Shown in pieces: positions 1 through 7,273 of a stretch of 14,171 nt of DNA. A program made the translations under genes and the position numbers. Position 1 is the stretch's first letter. Every line of letters begins with the position of its first letter. The stretch comes from Roseivirga sp. UBA7431 (GTDB lineage Bacteria; Bacteroidota; Bacteroidia; Cytophagales; Cyclobacteriaceae), in contig DLQN01000082.1 in assembly GCA_002477595.1 (NCBI GenBank), positions 1 to 14,171 of the forward strand. The letters are read 5' to 3'. The notes beneath the pieces were generated by a model. The model saw only the letters and a program-made list of their open reading frames with translations. It ran no database searches and had not been told where the DNA came from.

Positions 1-168
1 TAGAGGAGCAATTTTCGTGGCTGGCGTACCTTCTGTTGGGTCTATGTTCAAGACCACAAAGGCCATAGATGTAGTGCTTTCATGCTGAACCGCCTGTTGG
101 TTATACATTCGGTAAATGGCATGCCAGCACATTTTAATTTGGTGATCTATGGTTTCTTCTCTCTTCAT
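1..168 (-). CDS. MarR-family transcriptional regulator, N-terminal part
   Basis: This is an open frame on the minus strand that starts with ATG at 166-168 and leaves the window at position 1, so only the first 56 codons are visible. The translation begins MKREETIDHQIKMCWHAIYR and continues with an amphipathic helix, then a stretch reading MAFVVLNIDPTEGTPATKIA. That resembles the dimerisation helix and the first helices of a MarR winged-helix domain. The DNA-recognition helix and wing lie outside the window, so the assignment rests on resemblance of the N-terminus to Bacteroidota MarR regulators and is not proven. Proteins of this family bind short palindromes as dimers, often near their own promoter. 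The perfect 12 bp palindrome at 206-217, about 40 bp upstream of the start, would fit such an operator. Any target genes would lie to the left of the window. Confidence 0.65.
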   Translation of the reverse strand, partial: MKREETIDHQIKMCWHAIYRMYNQQAVQHESTTSMAFVVLNIDPTEGTPATKIAPL

Positions 169-205
169 AAGCCCTTAAGGTCTTACGAAGTTATAAAAAA
201 TTTGT

Positions 206-217
206 TATGCATGCATA
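206..217. promoter_or_regulatory. Perfect 12 bp palindrome, possible MarR operator
   Basis: The sequence TATGCATGCATA is its own reverse complement. It sits 38 bp upstream of the start codon of the MarR-like gene, in an AT-rich stretch where that gene's promoter should lie. MarR proteins generally bind dyads of about 12-20 bp close to their own promoter, so autoregulation is plausible. The flanking bases do not extend the symmetry. A clear Bacteroidota promoter (TTTG at -33, TAnnTTTG at -7) was not found, so the operator role is inference from position and symmetry. Confidence 0.35.
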
Positions 218-280
218 CTATTTATTTCAAATAAACACTTATCTCTAAAATATTTACATGGAAAATAGATAAGGGATTAG

Positions 281-305
281 TTTCCTAGTTGTTGAACTAG
301 AGAAA
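281..305. repeat. Hairpin-forming inverted repeat in spacer
   Basis: CTAGTT (285-290) pairs with AACTAG (295-300) across a GTTG loop. The stem extends by four more pairs (TTTC 281-284 with GAAA 302-305) if A301 is bulged, giving ten base pairs in total. There is no T-run on either side, so it is not a standard intrinsic terminator. It lies in the 245 bp spacer between the MarR-like gene and the end of the 66-residue gene. The rest of that spacer (169-413) shows no further gene. A weak GC-rich hairpin at about 391-410, just after the stop of the small gene, may help end its transcript. Confidence 0.3.
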
Positions 306-413
306 TTGTAATGAGGGCGTAACTCAAGATTGTAGTGATGTTTCTAATGCTTTCAGTCTAATTTTAGCTGCTTCGCAGATGAGTTGATAGTAAAAGCGCC
401 CAGGGCTTTAGCC

Positions 414-614
414 TCATAGGTCGTTTACATCGAAATCAGCTCCTTTTCCATAGCGGATTAGGTCATAGAGCGTATAGTTTTCCAAGGTATAGACGTCTTT
501 GAGGTGGCAATCACCATCGGACATTATTTCTAATACCTCAAAGTCAAATGATTCTCCAAAGTTGACTAATCGGAATTTCTTACCTACTCGTAGGTTGTTG
601 AAGGAAGTTGCCAT
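414..614 (-). CDS. Small conserved-looking hypothetical protein, 66 aa
   Basis: I do not recognise a named family. The protein begins MATSFNNLRVGKKFRLVNFG and is acidic toward the C-terminus, with alternating hydrophobic residues (FRLVNFG, FDFEVLEI, CHLKDV, YTLYDLI) that suggest a small five-strand beta-barrel of SH3 or KOW type. It has no signal peptide or membrane segment and is therefore probably cytoplasmic. ATG is at 612-614 and the TGA stop is at 414-416. It starts only 11 bp after the stop of the upstream TPR gene, on the same strand, so the two are probably co-transcribed. Codon use resembles the neighbours and the alternation of strands looks like a folded protein, which argues for a real gene. 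Its function is unknown. Confidence 0.75.
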   Translation of the reverse strand: MATSFNNLRVGKKFRLVNFGESFDFEVLEIMSDGDCHLKDVYTLENYTLYDLIRYGKGADFDVNDL

Positions 615-625
615 GAAACCAGTGA

Positions 626-2485
626 CTAGTTTTCGTTGTTGAAATCACCCCTAAGTTCACGAAATCTTGTCCGAGCTTCCGCAACATATATGCTTCCTGG
701 AAACTTAGTCAAGAGGTCATTAAAAAGACCCATTGCCGTTTCATTGTCGCCTAGGCTATCCTGATAGATTGTTCCCATTAAGAATAATGCGTCATCCCCA
801 AGAATCTCAAAATAGTGGGCTTCTTTGATTTTGTCAAGAGACAATAAAGCTTTCTCAATATGCCCTAGCTCCAATTCCGTTTGTGCTTGTAAATAAAGCA
901 CCTCGTCTACGATGGAATGATAATTATATTTCACTAGCATAGAATCCATTGCAGCTAAAGCTTGTTTCTTTTGGTTTTGGAATAACATCAGCTCAATATT
1001 AGCATACTCTTGCATCACCACATCAGTGCTATCAAATACAGTGTTATTTTTAATTAATATGCTTAAGTCCAAGGCGTCATTTGCGATTTCCCTTGACGTA
1101 GCAAGTTTCAAAATATCCAGGTTGCTTTGAGCCAATTCAAAATCACCTTTGAAATAGGATAACTTTGCACTTTTGAGTTTAGCCATATACCCGAGTGGTT
1201 CATCCCTAAACATCCTCTCCACTTGACCATATAACAAAATTGACTCCCAGGGCTCTTTATTTAATAGATAAATATCAGCTAGGTCCATTTTTGCCTCTGC
1301 CACTACATTATGTCTTCCCACTTGTTGCTTTAACATCCCTGTCAACGTTTCAATAGCCTTCTCTATCTCATTCAGTTGAAATGCTTGTAAGAGTGCAATT
1401 CTTCTCTGGGATTCCATTATTGAAAACACATCCCTAGATTCGGAAATAAACACTTCATATCTCGATATAAGATCTCGAATTGCAGAAGAATCAATCGGAT
1501 AACTATTCTTCAAAACTTCCTCTTCTGACAATAAGAGGTAACGTGATGCTAATCTCTTACTAGGGCTTTCAGGAAACTCTTCAATGATGTAGTCAAATGC
1601 TTTTTTAGAAGTTTTATACTCATTGTTTCGAAAAGAAATCATGCCTACGTTCATAATGTTATCACCATTATTCGCAAGCCTTTTATCTAATGCTCTTGCC
1701 TGCCTAAGTGCCGCAGGAAAATTTTTTTGTTGGAGATGTGTCCATACCAACAGGTCATTGTATGTACTATTACCAGCTTCCTTTTGGATGACAGTATATA
1801 ATGTCATTTCGAGTGTATCCAAATCCTCAGCTTCGGGTAAATATCGCTGAAGTGAGTTTTTGACATAATTTAAGTTCTGCGGCTGATTTTTAGAAAAATT
1901 GAGATACTCCGAGATCATCGGTTGCTTTTTGTTCATCAGCTGATAAACTCTTGCTAAGTCTAAGGCAAAAAGATCTTCCTGACCCATAATAGATCTGCCG
2001 TTGATATAGGTATCTAAAGCTTTATCCCTGAAGTTTTTCTCAAAGAATGTTTGCGCCAACATTCTTGTCTCATTTGATCTCTTATCAAGAGCCGATCTAT
2101 TTGTCACTTTGATCACAACTTGATCTAATAACTGATTAGCCCTTTCCTCTTGATTCATAGTTCGGTAAAGGACACCTAAGTCCACCTCGTAAGTAAAATT
2201 ATCAGGGTAGTTTTTAATGACGTTTCCAAGGTATTTCTCAGCTTCATCAAAATCTTCAATTGTCAATAATAACCTGAAATATGTCTCATGGATACGAGGG
2301 ATGTTCCGTTTGTTTCGGGCCAGCTTCTTAAACTCATCTTTGGCTTTTTCAAGATCTCCTTGATTGTAGTATTCTGTCGCGATTTGAACTGGATCATTCG
2401 TCTGAGCATGTAGAGAGTTTGAAATGATGATGATGCAAGCTAGTGCACCTAGGTAAGACTTTATCAACAGTTTCAACAGGCTCAT
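626..2485 (-). CDS. Secreted tetratricopeptide-repeat protein, 619 aa
   Basis: Residues 1-27 form a Sec signal peptide: a basic start (KLLIKSYLG), a hydrophobic core ending in CIIIISNS, and probable cleavage after SLHA before QTND. The mature protein is a chain of helical repeats from about residue 30 to the C-terminus. TPR signatures are visible at ATEYYNQGDLEKAKDEFKKL, in the FDEAEKYLGNVIKNYPDN segment, and near the C-terminus in DNETAMGLFNDLLTKFPGS. The likely location is the periplasm or inner face of the outer membrane, acting as a protein-protein scaffold. No catalytic domain is visible. The last repeats recall BamD/YbgF-like TPRs, but the protein is far longer than BamD, so I do not assign that role. 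The start codon (2483-2485) abuts the putative replication origin. A DnaA-box-like 9-mer (2461-2469) lies inside codons 6-9. The 66 aa gene follows after 11 bp. Confidence 0.88.
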   Translation of the reverse strand: MSLLKLLIKSYLGALACIIIISNSLHAQTNDPVQIATEYYNQGDLEKAKDEFKKLARNKRNIPRIHETYFRLLLTIEDFDEAEKYLGNVIKNYPDNFTYEVDLGVLYRTMNQEERANQLLDQVVIKVTNRSALDKRSNETRMLAQTFFEKNFRDKALDTYINGRSIMGQEDLFALDLARVYQLMNKKQPMISEYLNFSKNQPQNLNYVKNSLQRYLPEAEDLDTLEMTLYTVIQKEAGNSTYNDLLVWTHLQQKNFPAALRQARALDKRLANNGDNIMNVGMISFRNNEYKTSKKAFDYIIEEFPESPSKRLASRYLLLSEEEVLKNSYPIDSSAIRDLISRYEVFISESRDVFSIMESQRRIALLQAFQLNEIEKAIETLTGMLKQQVGRHNVVAEAKMDLADIYLLNKEPWESILLYGQVERMFRDEPLGYMAKLKSAKLSYFKGDFELAQSNLDILKLATSREIANDALDLSILIKNNTVFDSTDVVMQEYANIELMLFQNQKKQALAAMDSMLVKYNYHSIVDEVLYLQAQTELELGHIEKALLSLDKIKEAHYFEILGDDALFLMGTIYQDSLGDNETAMGLFNDLLTKFPGSIYVAEARTRFRELRGDFNNEN

Positions 2486-2530
2486 ATTAATATATTATTC
2501 TTTATATAACTCTAAATAGTCTTTATTAGG
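2486..2530. other. AT-rich block, candidate DNA unwinding element
   Basis: Only 7 of 45 bases are G or C, with runs such as TATATTATT and TTTATATAA. It borders the overlapping DnaA-box pair at 2533-2549, separated by a short G/C patch (GGGC, 2529-2532). Read on the minus strand this gives box, GCCC, then A/T-rich DNA beginning TAATAA. That order recalls bacterial unwinding elements, where DnaA boxes are followed by a GC patch and DnaA-trios, but I see at most a couple of trio-like triplets. The same block must also carry the 5' leader, and perhaps the promoter, of the TPR gene that starts at 2485. Confidence 0.5.
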
Positions 2531-2821
2531 GCTGTGGATATGTGGAAATCTTTTTATTAAGCGCTAATCTAAAACATTTGTTTACGAATTGTTTGTAATA
2601 GTGTTGTTCTTAACAAATTATACACGTGTTAAGTCATTGCGCATAAGGTCATTATTCTATCTAACGGTATAACTCTTGCTTTTAGTGGATAACTATTCCA
2701 GTCTAAGTAGATGTGCATTAATTGGTGATAGAATGTTTGCCACTTGCTAGTTATCCTTTTGAAGAATGTGAAAGAGACGTCATGTCTTAATTCTGTGGAG
2801 AAGTTGATGAGATCAATTGAG

Positions 2822-2830
2822 TTATACACA
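2822..2830 (+). promoter_or_regulatory. DnaA box, exact consensus match
   Basis: TTATACACA matches the TTATNCACA consensus at every position. It is the right-most box of the cluster and lies 25 bp from the stop codon of the Ig-like lipoprotein gene. Of the eight box-like sequences listed for the origin it is the strongest, so it is a natural candidate for the high-affinity anchor site. Confidence 0.65.
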
Positions 2831-2854
2831 AGTTGTACTTGACCTTTTGTACTG

Positions 2855-4483
2855 TTAGAAGAAGATATTTGCGTCAGTTTGTTCCCAATTCTTCCTTACT
2901 TCAATCACTTTAGTTTTATAAAACTCATCAAAATAAAACTTTACAGGTTCAGGGTCTTCCCACTTAAGGATGTTACCAGTGTCCCATTTTCCATTGTTGT
3001 TTAAGTCTTTTACTATTCGAATCATATATCGACCTGCAGGCAAATATGGAAAGAGAAAGTTTTTAGAAGTACTGCTTCGAACGACCTTTAATGTCCGTGC
3101 ATCTAATAACTGAACAATGATATTGGCACTGTTAGACTGAACAGTACCTCCTATGATAGCAGAATCCTCAGTGGTGAGTAATGAAAGGTTTTTTGTTTGA
3201 ACGATAGAACTGTCACCGTCTGCTGATATGAACGCGCCAGTGCGTAAAGCTATTGATATAGTCTTTGATGAGGTCTGATTCAACAATGATACAAGATCCA
3301 AGGGATACGAAAGTTCAGTGTTTAGTTTATTCCAAGAAATGAAGTTCTCTTTCAGAGGGATGGTGTTCAGGCTGTCAACTTGAATGGATAAGCTATCTAT
3401 ATTGACGCTTATCACTGGTTTGTTGAATGTAATTTTAAGGCTGTCGTTGGGGGCTATGAATTCTCCTGAGGGCGTTAGTTGAAAACTAAAGGGCAAAGGA
3501 TCAAGTTTAGATTCATTAAAATAAACACCTACAGTATCCCTGTACACGGTTCCAATAGAATCCTTGACGGAATATATGACTTGTGTTGTGTCGCTATAGG
3601 GTCTATCCATTCGGTAGAACCTTATGGTCTTCGATTCTGGTTGATCATAAATTAAATCCTCATCCTCTAGCATCTCAAAATTTGAAATGGCTTTGTTAAA
3701 GGCTAGGTCAAAATAAACTCCAAACCCGCGTGCAGAGACTGTTCGGATGTTGTCGGTATTCAAGTTTTGAACAGAAAAATTAATGTCATTAATAGCGTTT
3801 GCAAGTACGAGTGTGTCTCCATAGAAACCATAGGCCTCTTTATCACTATCGGCTTGACTATTTTTATTTTTATCACGGACAGCGTAAACCCTAAAGTTTC
3901 CATTAGGTAAGTTTCGGAATTTATAAATTCCCGCTGAATCAGTTCTGCTGTAATAGGATGCAGGGCCGCTGAGTATATCAAGTGAATCTTGTTCGGAATA
4001 AAGAGACACTAGAAGGTTTTCGATCGGTTCTTGGCTATACAAATTAAGGACCTGACCCTGAATACTCAATGAGTCAATATAGTCACCTGTTGAGAAGCTG
4101 AGGTTAATTCCGTCAGCAGGGTTATCATTCGTTATGTCTTGAATAGTATTGCCGAAGCTCAGACTATAGGTAGTGTTTTCGTTAAATGGCTCAGTGAAGC
4201 TTAGGGAAAGAACGTTTTTGTTAACTCTCGCCCGAAATGTACCAGAAGGCTTTGGTGTTAAAATGAGGTCCGTTTCTAAGGAGTTGGTAACAATTCTTTC
4301 GTCAAACGTTAGTAGTATGGTATTACCATTGAAGCCCGTTGTCCCGTCTGCAGGAATAGATTTTAACAGCATTGGAGGTGTTTCGTCTTCGGGACCACCT
4401 GTTGGTGTCCCGACTCTGGCACAAGACGCGAGGAGTGCTAAAGGAAGAAGATATACTATAAGATAACGGCTAGCACTATTCAT
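2855..4483 (-). CDS. Ig-like domain lipoprotein, 542 aa
   Basis: The N-terminus is a lipoprotein signal peptide with lipobox LAS-C, so Cys21 is the predicted lipidated residue. After it comes the sequence ARVGTPTGGPEDETPP, a pattern I associate with a conserved Bacteroidota envelope lipoprotein. Residues about 36-133 look like a bacterial Ig-like (Big_5/SbsA type) domain: IPADGTTGFNGNTILLTFDE leading to YSLSFGNTIQDI. Residues about 138-220 form a second beta-sandwich of carboxypeptidase-regulatory type ending in DKNKNSQADSDKEAYGF. A similar segment recurs at the C-terminus (LPAGRYMIRIVKDLNNNGKW, from about 481), so the protein has two Asp/Asn-rich loops that could bind calcium. It is probably anchored in the outer membrane; its partner is unknown. 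It is the last gene of the mnmG operon, with a 4 bp ATGA overlap with the methyltransferase, and it ends directly at oriC without an obvious terminator. Confidence 0.85.
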   Translation of the reverse strand: MNSASRYLIVYLLPLALLASCARVGTPTGGPEDETPPMLLKSIPADGTTGFNGNTILLTFDERIVTNSLETDLILTPKPSGTFRARVNKNVLSLSFTEPFNENTTYSLSFGNTIQDITNDNPADGINLSFSTGDYIDSLSIQGQVLNLYSQEPIENLLVSLYSEQDSLDILSGPASYYSRTDSAGIYKFRNLPNGNFRVYAVRDKNKNSQADSDKEAYGFYGDTLVLANAINDINFSVQNLNTDNIRTVSARGFGVYFDLAFNKAISNFEMLEDEDLIYDQPESKTIRFYRMDRPYSDTTQVIYSVKDSIGTVYRDTVGVYFNESKLDPLPFSFQLTPSGEFIAPNDSLKITFNKPVISVNIDSLSIQVDSLNTIPLKENFISWNKLNTELSYPLDLVSLLNQTSSKTISIALRTGAFISADGDSSIVQTKNLSLLTTEDSAIIGGTVQSNSANIIVQLLDARTLKVVRSSTSKNFLFPYLPAGRYMIRIVKDLNNNGKWDTGNILKWEDPEPVKFYFDEFYKTKVIEVRKNWEQTDANIFF

Positions 4484-5364
4484 TTACTTAGGACATAGAT
4501 TAGACTACTGTACTCATTTGTCTTCTTTGCGGCTTGGTTAGACTTATATCCACGCATGAAGGCATTCAAATAGTTTTTGCTACCGTTCTTATATTCTTCC
4601 GATAGCAGGCTGACATAATAGCTGTCAAAAGTCATTGGGTGGGTTGCAACAATATTCAGACCAAAACTCTTTGCCAGTTGCTCAATGCTTGTCTGAGAGA
4701 AATGGTAGAGATGTCTAGGGACATCTAATCCTGCCCAGTAATCCTTATAGTATTGTGAATCCAACGAGTTGTAGTTTGGTAATGCAAGGATGAGGGTTCC
4801 GTTGTCATCTAAAAGCGAAATGATTTTTTGCATGGTTTCACGAAGTTGGTGTACATGCTCAAGTACATGAAATAGGCTTATCGAGGAAAAGCGAAGGTGC
4901 TTATCGAGTTGATCTAAAGAGGGATAAATATTTCCACCTTGGTTTCGCTCTATAGCAATTGAGCGCGCCTTGTCGTCAGGCTCTACCCCAGTTGCCGCCC
5001 AACCTTTACTCTGTAGATAGCTGATAAAGGAACCTGTTCCACACCCATAATCGAGGTGGTTTTTGTGAAGTGTATACTTTTCTAGAACTGCACGTTTTCG
5101 GCTAAAGTTGATTGTTTGTATTGTTTGGTACACCTTATCAAATATGTAGCCTTGACTATCTCCATGGGATGCGTAACTATTTGATTTATAGTAGGTTATG
5201 GACTCTTTTTCTGTTGGACGCGGATTCGTAATTAATGTTTCGCAGGTGCGGCAAATGCTTAAGCTAAACAAGTCTTTGTGACCAAAATGATCAACCACAT
5301 TACTGTGCGGTTCTAGCTTATCGCTGTTGCAAACAGGGCACCTTATGATTTCCTCACCTATCAT
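4480..5364 (-). CDS. Class I SAM-dependent methyltransferase with N-terminal zinc ribbon, 294 aa
   Basis: The N-terminus carries two CxxC pairs (CPVC at 9-12, CRTC at 38-41), which form a zinc-ribbon-like knuckle. The following NPRPTEKESITYYKSNSYAS linker is typical of Methyltransf_23-type proteins. The Rossmann fold starts with SAM motif I, LDYGCGTGSF (104-113). The acidic residue at the end of strand 2 is Glu128 in GVEPD, and motif IV is FHVLEHV (165-171), followed by LILALPN. The substrate is not evident. Relatives act on small molecules, sugars or lipids in envelope biosynthesis, so this could be an envelope or quinone-type methylase, but that is inference. The gene overlaps mnmG upstream and the lipoprotein gene downstream by 4 bp each (ATGA), so the three are almost certainly translated from one mRNA. 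The length is normal for the family. Confidence 0.87.
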   Translation of the reverse strand: MIGEEIIRCPVCNSDKLEPHSNVVDHFGHKDLFSLSICRTCETLITNPRPTEKESITYYKSNSYASHGDSQGYIFDKVYQTIQTINFSRKRAVLEKYTLHKNHLDYGCGTGSFISYLQSKGWAATGVEPDDKARSIAIERNQGGNIYPSLDQLDKHLRFSSISLFHVLEHVHQLRETMQKIISLLDDNGTLILALPNYNSLDSQYYKDYWAGLDVPRHLYHFSQTSIEQLAKSFGLNIVATHPMTFDSYYVSLLSEEYKNGSKNYLNAFMRGYKSNQAAKKTNEYSSLIYVLSK

Positions 5365-7226
5365 CGACCCATATATACCATCAGAACGGATATGTCTGCG
5401 GGTGAAACACCACTGATACGAGAAGCCTGGCCAATGGTTTTTGGTTTAATTTTCCCCAGCTTTTCTTTGGCTTCTGATGACAAGGCTTGAACGCTTTGAA
5501 AGTCGAATGCCTCTTTGATTACAAGGCCTTCTAGTTCCGAAATACGCTCTGCAAGCTTAGTTTCCTTGTCGATGTAGTCGGCATACTTAATGTGTATGTC
5601 AGCCCCCTCTAATGTACTTTCATCATACTTGTTGAGGTATTCGTTGATGTCATTATTTATCCTTTTGAGATCGTGGATATGGACCTGAGGTCGCTTAATG
5701 AGTTTAGCGAGTGTGGTACGATGTTGAATGCCAGCCGTAGAAAGTTCTTCTAATGTGGGGTTAACCTCAGCAGGATCTACCTTTTTCTGATCGAGGTCAT
5801 TGAGAAGCTTGTGCATTGCCTCGGACCTTTTCTTCATGGTGTCCTGTCTTTCCTGTGTGGCAAGCCCTAGGTTGAACCCTTTCTCTGTGAGCCGTAGATC
5901 TGCATTGTCTTGCCTCAGTAGAATTCTGTGCTCGGCACGAGACGTAAACATACGGTAAGGCTCATCTGTGCCCTTGTTGATAAGATCGTCTATTAGGACC
6001 CCTATGTAGGCCTCTGAACGCGAAAGGGTAAACGGGTTGTCTTCATGGTTTTTCTGATGCGCATTTATCCCAGCCATTAAGCCTTGACAAGCCGCTTCTT
6101 CATATCCGGTTGTGCCATTGATCTGCCCGGCGAAATATAAGTTTTCTATAAGCTTAGTCTCGAGGGTATGATTCAGTTGTGTAGGTGGGAAGTAGTCATA
6201 TTCAATAGCATAGCCAGGTCTGAACATTTTCACATTCTCAAACCCACTGATTTTTTTGATGGCTTCGTACTGAACGTCTTCAGGAAGCGATGTAGAAAAT
6301 CCATTGACATATATTTCAACGGTGTTCCACCCTTCTGGTTCTACGAATATCTGATGCCTGGTACGCTCAGCGAAGCGATTAATTTTATCTTCTATTGAAG
6401 GACAATATCTAGGACCAATGCCTTGAATACGTCCATTGAACATTGGTGATTTATCGAAGCCTTTTGCGAGTGTGCTATGTACTTCTGGGTTTGTATAGGT
6501 AATGAAACAGCTGCGTTGTTTTTGTAATGGCGTAGTTGCCGCGCTAAAAGAGAACTTCTCTGGCCGTTCGTCTCCAGCTTGTTCTTCCATTTTACTATAG
6601 TCAAGTGAGCGACCGTCAACACGCGGGGGTGTGCCCGTTTTCATTCGGCCAGCTTCAAACCCTAGGGCAACTAGTTGTTCGGTAATTCCCGTTGAGGCTC
6701 CTTCACCCGTTCGCCCCCCTCCAAATTTCTTTTCGCCTATATGAATGATTCCATTGAGGAATGTTCCTGAGGTGAGGATTACAGATTTTGCCTTAAACTC
6801 GATACCCATTCCGGTGGTGACGCCAGTTACTCGGTTCCCATCGGTTAAAATACTCGTAACCATTTCTTGCCAAAAATCGACATTTGGGTTAGCCTCTAAT
6901 GCGAGCCTCCACTCTTCAGCAAAACGCATTCGATCATTTTGTGTACGAGGGCTCCACATGGCTGGACCTTTTGATTTATTCAGCATTCTGAATTGTATCA
7001 TGGATTTATCAGATATGATACCAGACATTCCACCAAGCGCGTCTATCTCTCGAACTATTTGGCCCTTGGCGACACCTCCCATGGCTGGGTTACATGACAT
7101 CTGAGCGATCGTGTTCATGTTCATTGTGATCAGCAAGACTTTCGAGCCCATTCGGGCTGCTGCGTTTGCCGCCTCACAACCCGCATGACCTGCTCCTACT
7201 ACTATTACATCGTACGCTGGATACAT
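5361..7226 (-). CDS. mnmG: tRNA uridine-5-carboxymethylaminomethyl(34) synthesis enzyme MnmG (GidA)
   Basis: With MnmE, MnmG installs the carboxymethylaminomethyl (or aminomethyl) group on C5 of wobble uridine 34 in several tRNAs, using FAD, NADH and methylene-tetrahydrofolate. The FAD-binding Rossmann motif is at the N-terminus (VVGAGHAGCEAA, GxGxxG at residues 11-16). The family signature SCNPAMGGVAKGQIVREID follows, with Cys45 matching the conserved N-terminal cysteine. GTPPR lies at 198-202, and GPRYCPSIEDK (Cys275) is the second conserved cysteine region. The C-terminal helical domain ends in SGVSPADISVLMVYMGR, the usual tail. The length of 621 aa is full size. The start MYPAYDVIVV has the usual short leader. 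The first gene of its operon, it overlaps the methyltransferase by 4 bp. Two parS-like sites lie 15 to 63 bp upstream of the ATG and may overlap its promoter. mnmG is often found near oriC in bacteria. Confidence 0.98.
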   Translation of the reverse strand: MYPAYDVIVVGAGHAGCEAANAAARMGSKVLLITMNMNTIAQMSCNPAMGGVAKGQIVREIDALGGMSGIISDKSMIQFRMLNKSKGPAMWSPRTQNDRMRFAEEWRLALEANPNVDFWQEMVTSILTDGNRVTGVTTGMGIEFKAKSVILTSGTFLNGIIHIGEKKFGGGRTGEGASTGITEQLVALGFEAGRMKTGTPPRVDGRSLDYSKMEEQAGDERPEKFSFSAATTPLQKQRSCFITYTNPEVHSTLAKGFDKSPMFNGRIQGIGPRYCPSIEDKINRFAERTRHQIFVEPEGWNTVEIYVNGFSTSLPEDVQYEAIKKISGFENVKMFRPGYAIEYDYFPPTQLNHTLETKLIENLYFAGQINGTTGYEEAACQGLMAGINAHQKNHEDNPFTLSRSEAYIGVLIDDLINKGTDEPYRMFTSRAEHRILLRQDNADLRLTEKGFNLGLATQERQDTMKKRSEAMHKLLNDLDQKKVDPAEVNPTLEELSTAGIQHRTTLAKLIKRPQVHIHDLKRINNDINEYLNKYDESTLEGADIHIKYADYIDKETKLAERISELEGLVIKEAFDFQSVQALSSEAKEKLGKIKPKTIGQASRISGVSPADISVLMVYMGR

Positions 7227-7240
7227 AACCTTAAATCAAT

Positions 7241-7256
7241 AGTTCCACGTGAAACA
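7241..7256 (+). promoter_or_regulatory. parS: parS-like ParB binding site 1
   Basis: AGTTCCACGTGAAACA matches the widely conserved parS 16-mer TGTTnCACGTGAAACA at all but the first position. It is centred on CACGTG and is nearly palindromic. ParB (Spo0J) nucleates on such sites near the origin to segregate chromosomes and load SMC. The site lies 15 bp upstream of the mnmG start codon and about 4.4 kb from the putative oriC. Confidence 0.8.
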
Positions 7257-7273
7257 GTTACGCTAGTCGAAAA

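Larger units (their letters stand above)
2486..2854. other. oriC: Putative chromosomal replication origin (oriC)
   Basis: This 369 bp non-coding stretch is rich in DnaA-box-like 9-mers (consensus TTATNCACA). They are 2533-2541 (minus, ATATCCACA), 2541-2549 (minus, ATTTCCACA, two mismatches), 2618-2626 (plus, TTATACACG), 2684-2692 (minus, TTATCCACT), 2712-2720 (minus, TAATGCACA), 2794-2802 (minus, TTCTCCACA) and 2822-2830 (plus, TTATACACA, exact). One more (2461-2469, TTATCAACA) lies in the adjacent gene. With equal base frequencies, about 0.3 boxes with one mismatch or fewer would be expected here on both strands, and six are seen. An 84% AT block (2486-2530) adjoins the first pair and could be the unwinding element. 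Plus-strand GC skew changes from negative to positive across the region. mnmG/gidA and two parS-like sites lie close by. A short open frame at 2629-2829 is not considered a gene. Function is inferred from sequence only. Confidence 0.8.

Noticed and set aside
2618..2633. CACGTG in the origin as a third parS site
   Set aside because: Only the central hexamer matches; the flanking TGTTn/AAACA arms are absent. It is kept only as part of the TTATACACG DnaA-like box.
2751..2759. TTATCCTTT as a DnaA box
   Set aside because: Three mismatches in the conserved CACA end.
2629..2829. Open frame of 66 codons on the minus strand inside the 369 bp gap
   Set aside because: It spans several DnaA boxes, has no family resemblance and an unlikely composition, and is better explained as chance in oriC.
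6745..7104. 119-codon plus-strand frame antisense to mnmG
   Set aside because: It lies entirely within a highly conserved mnmG and shows no domain features.
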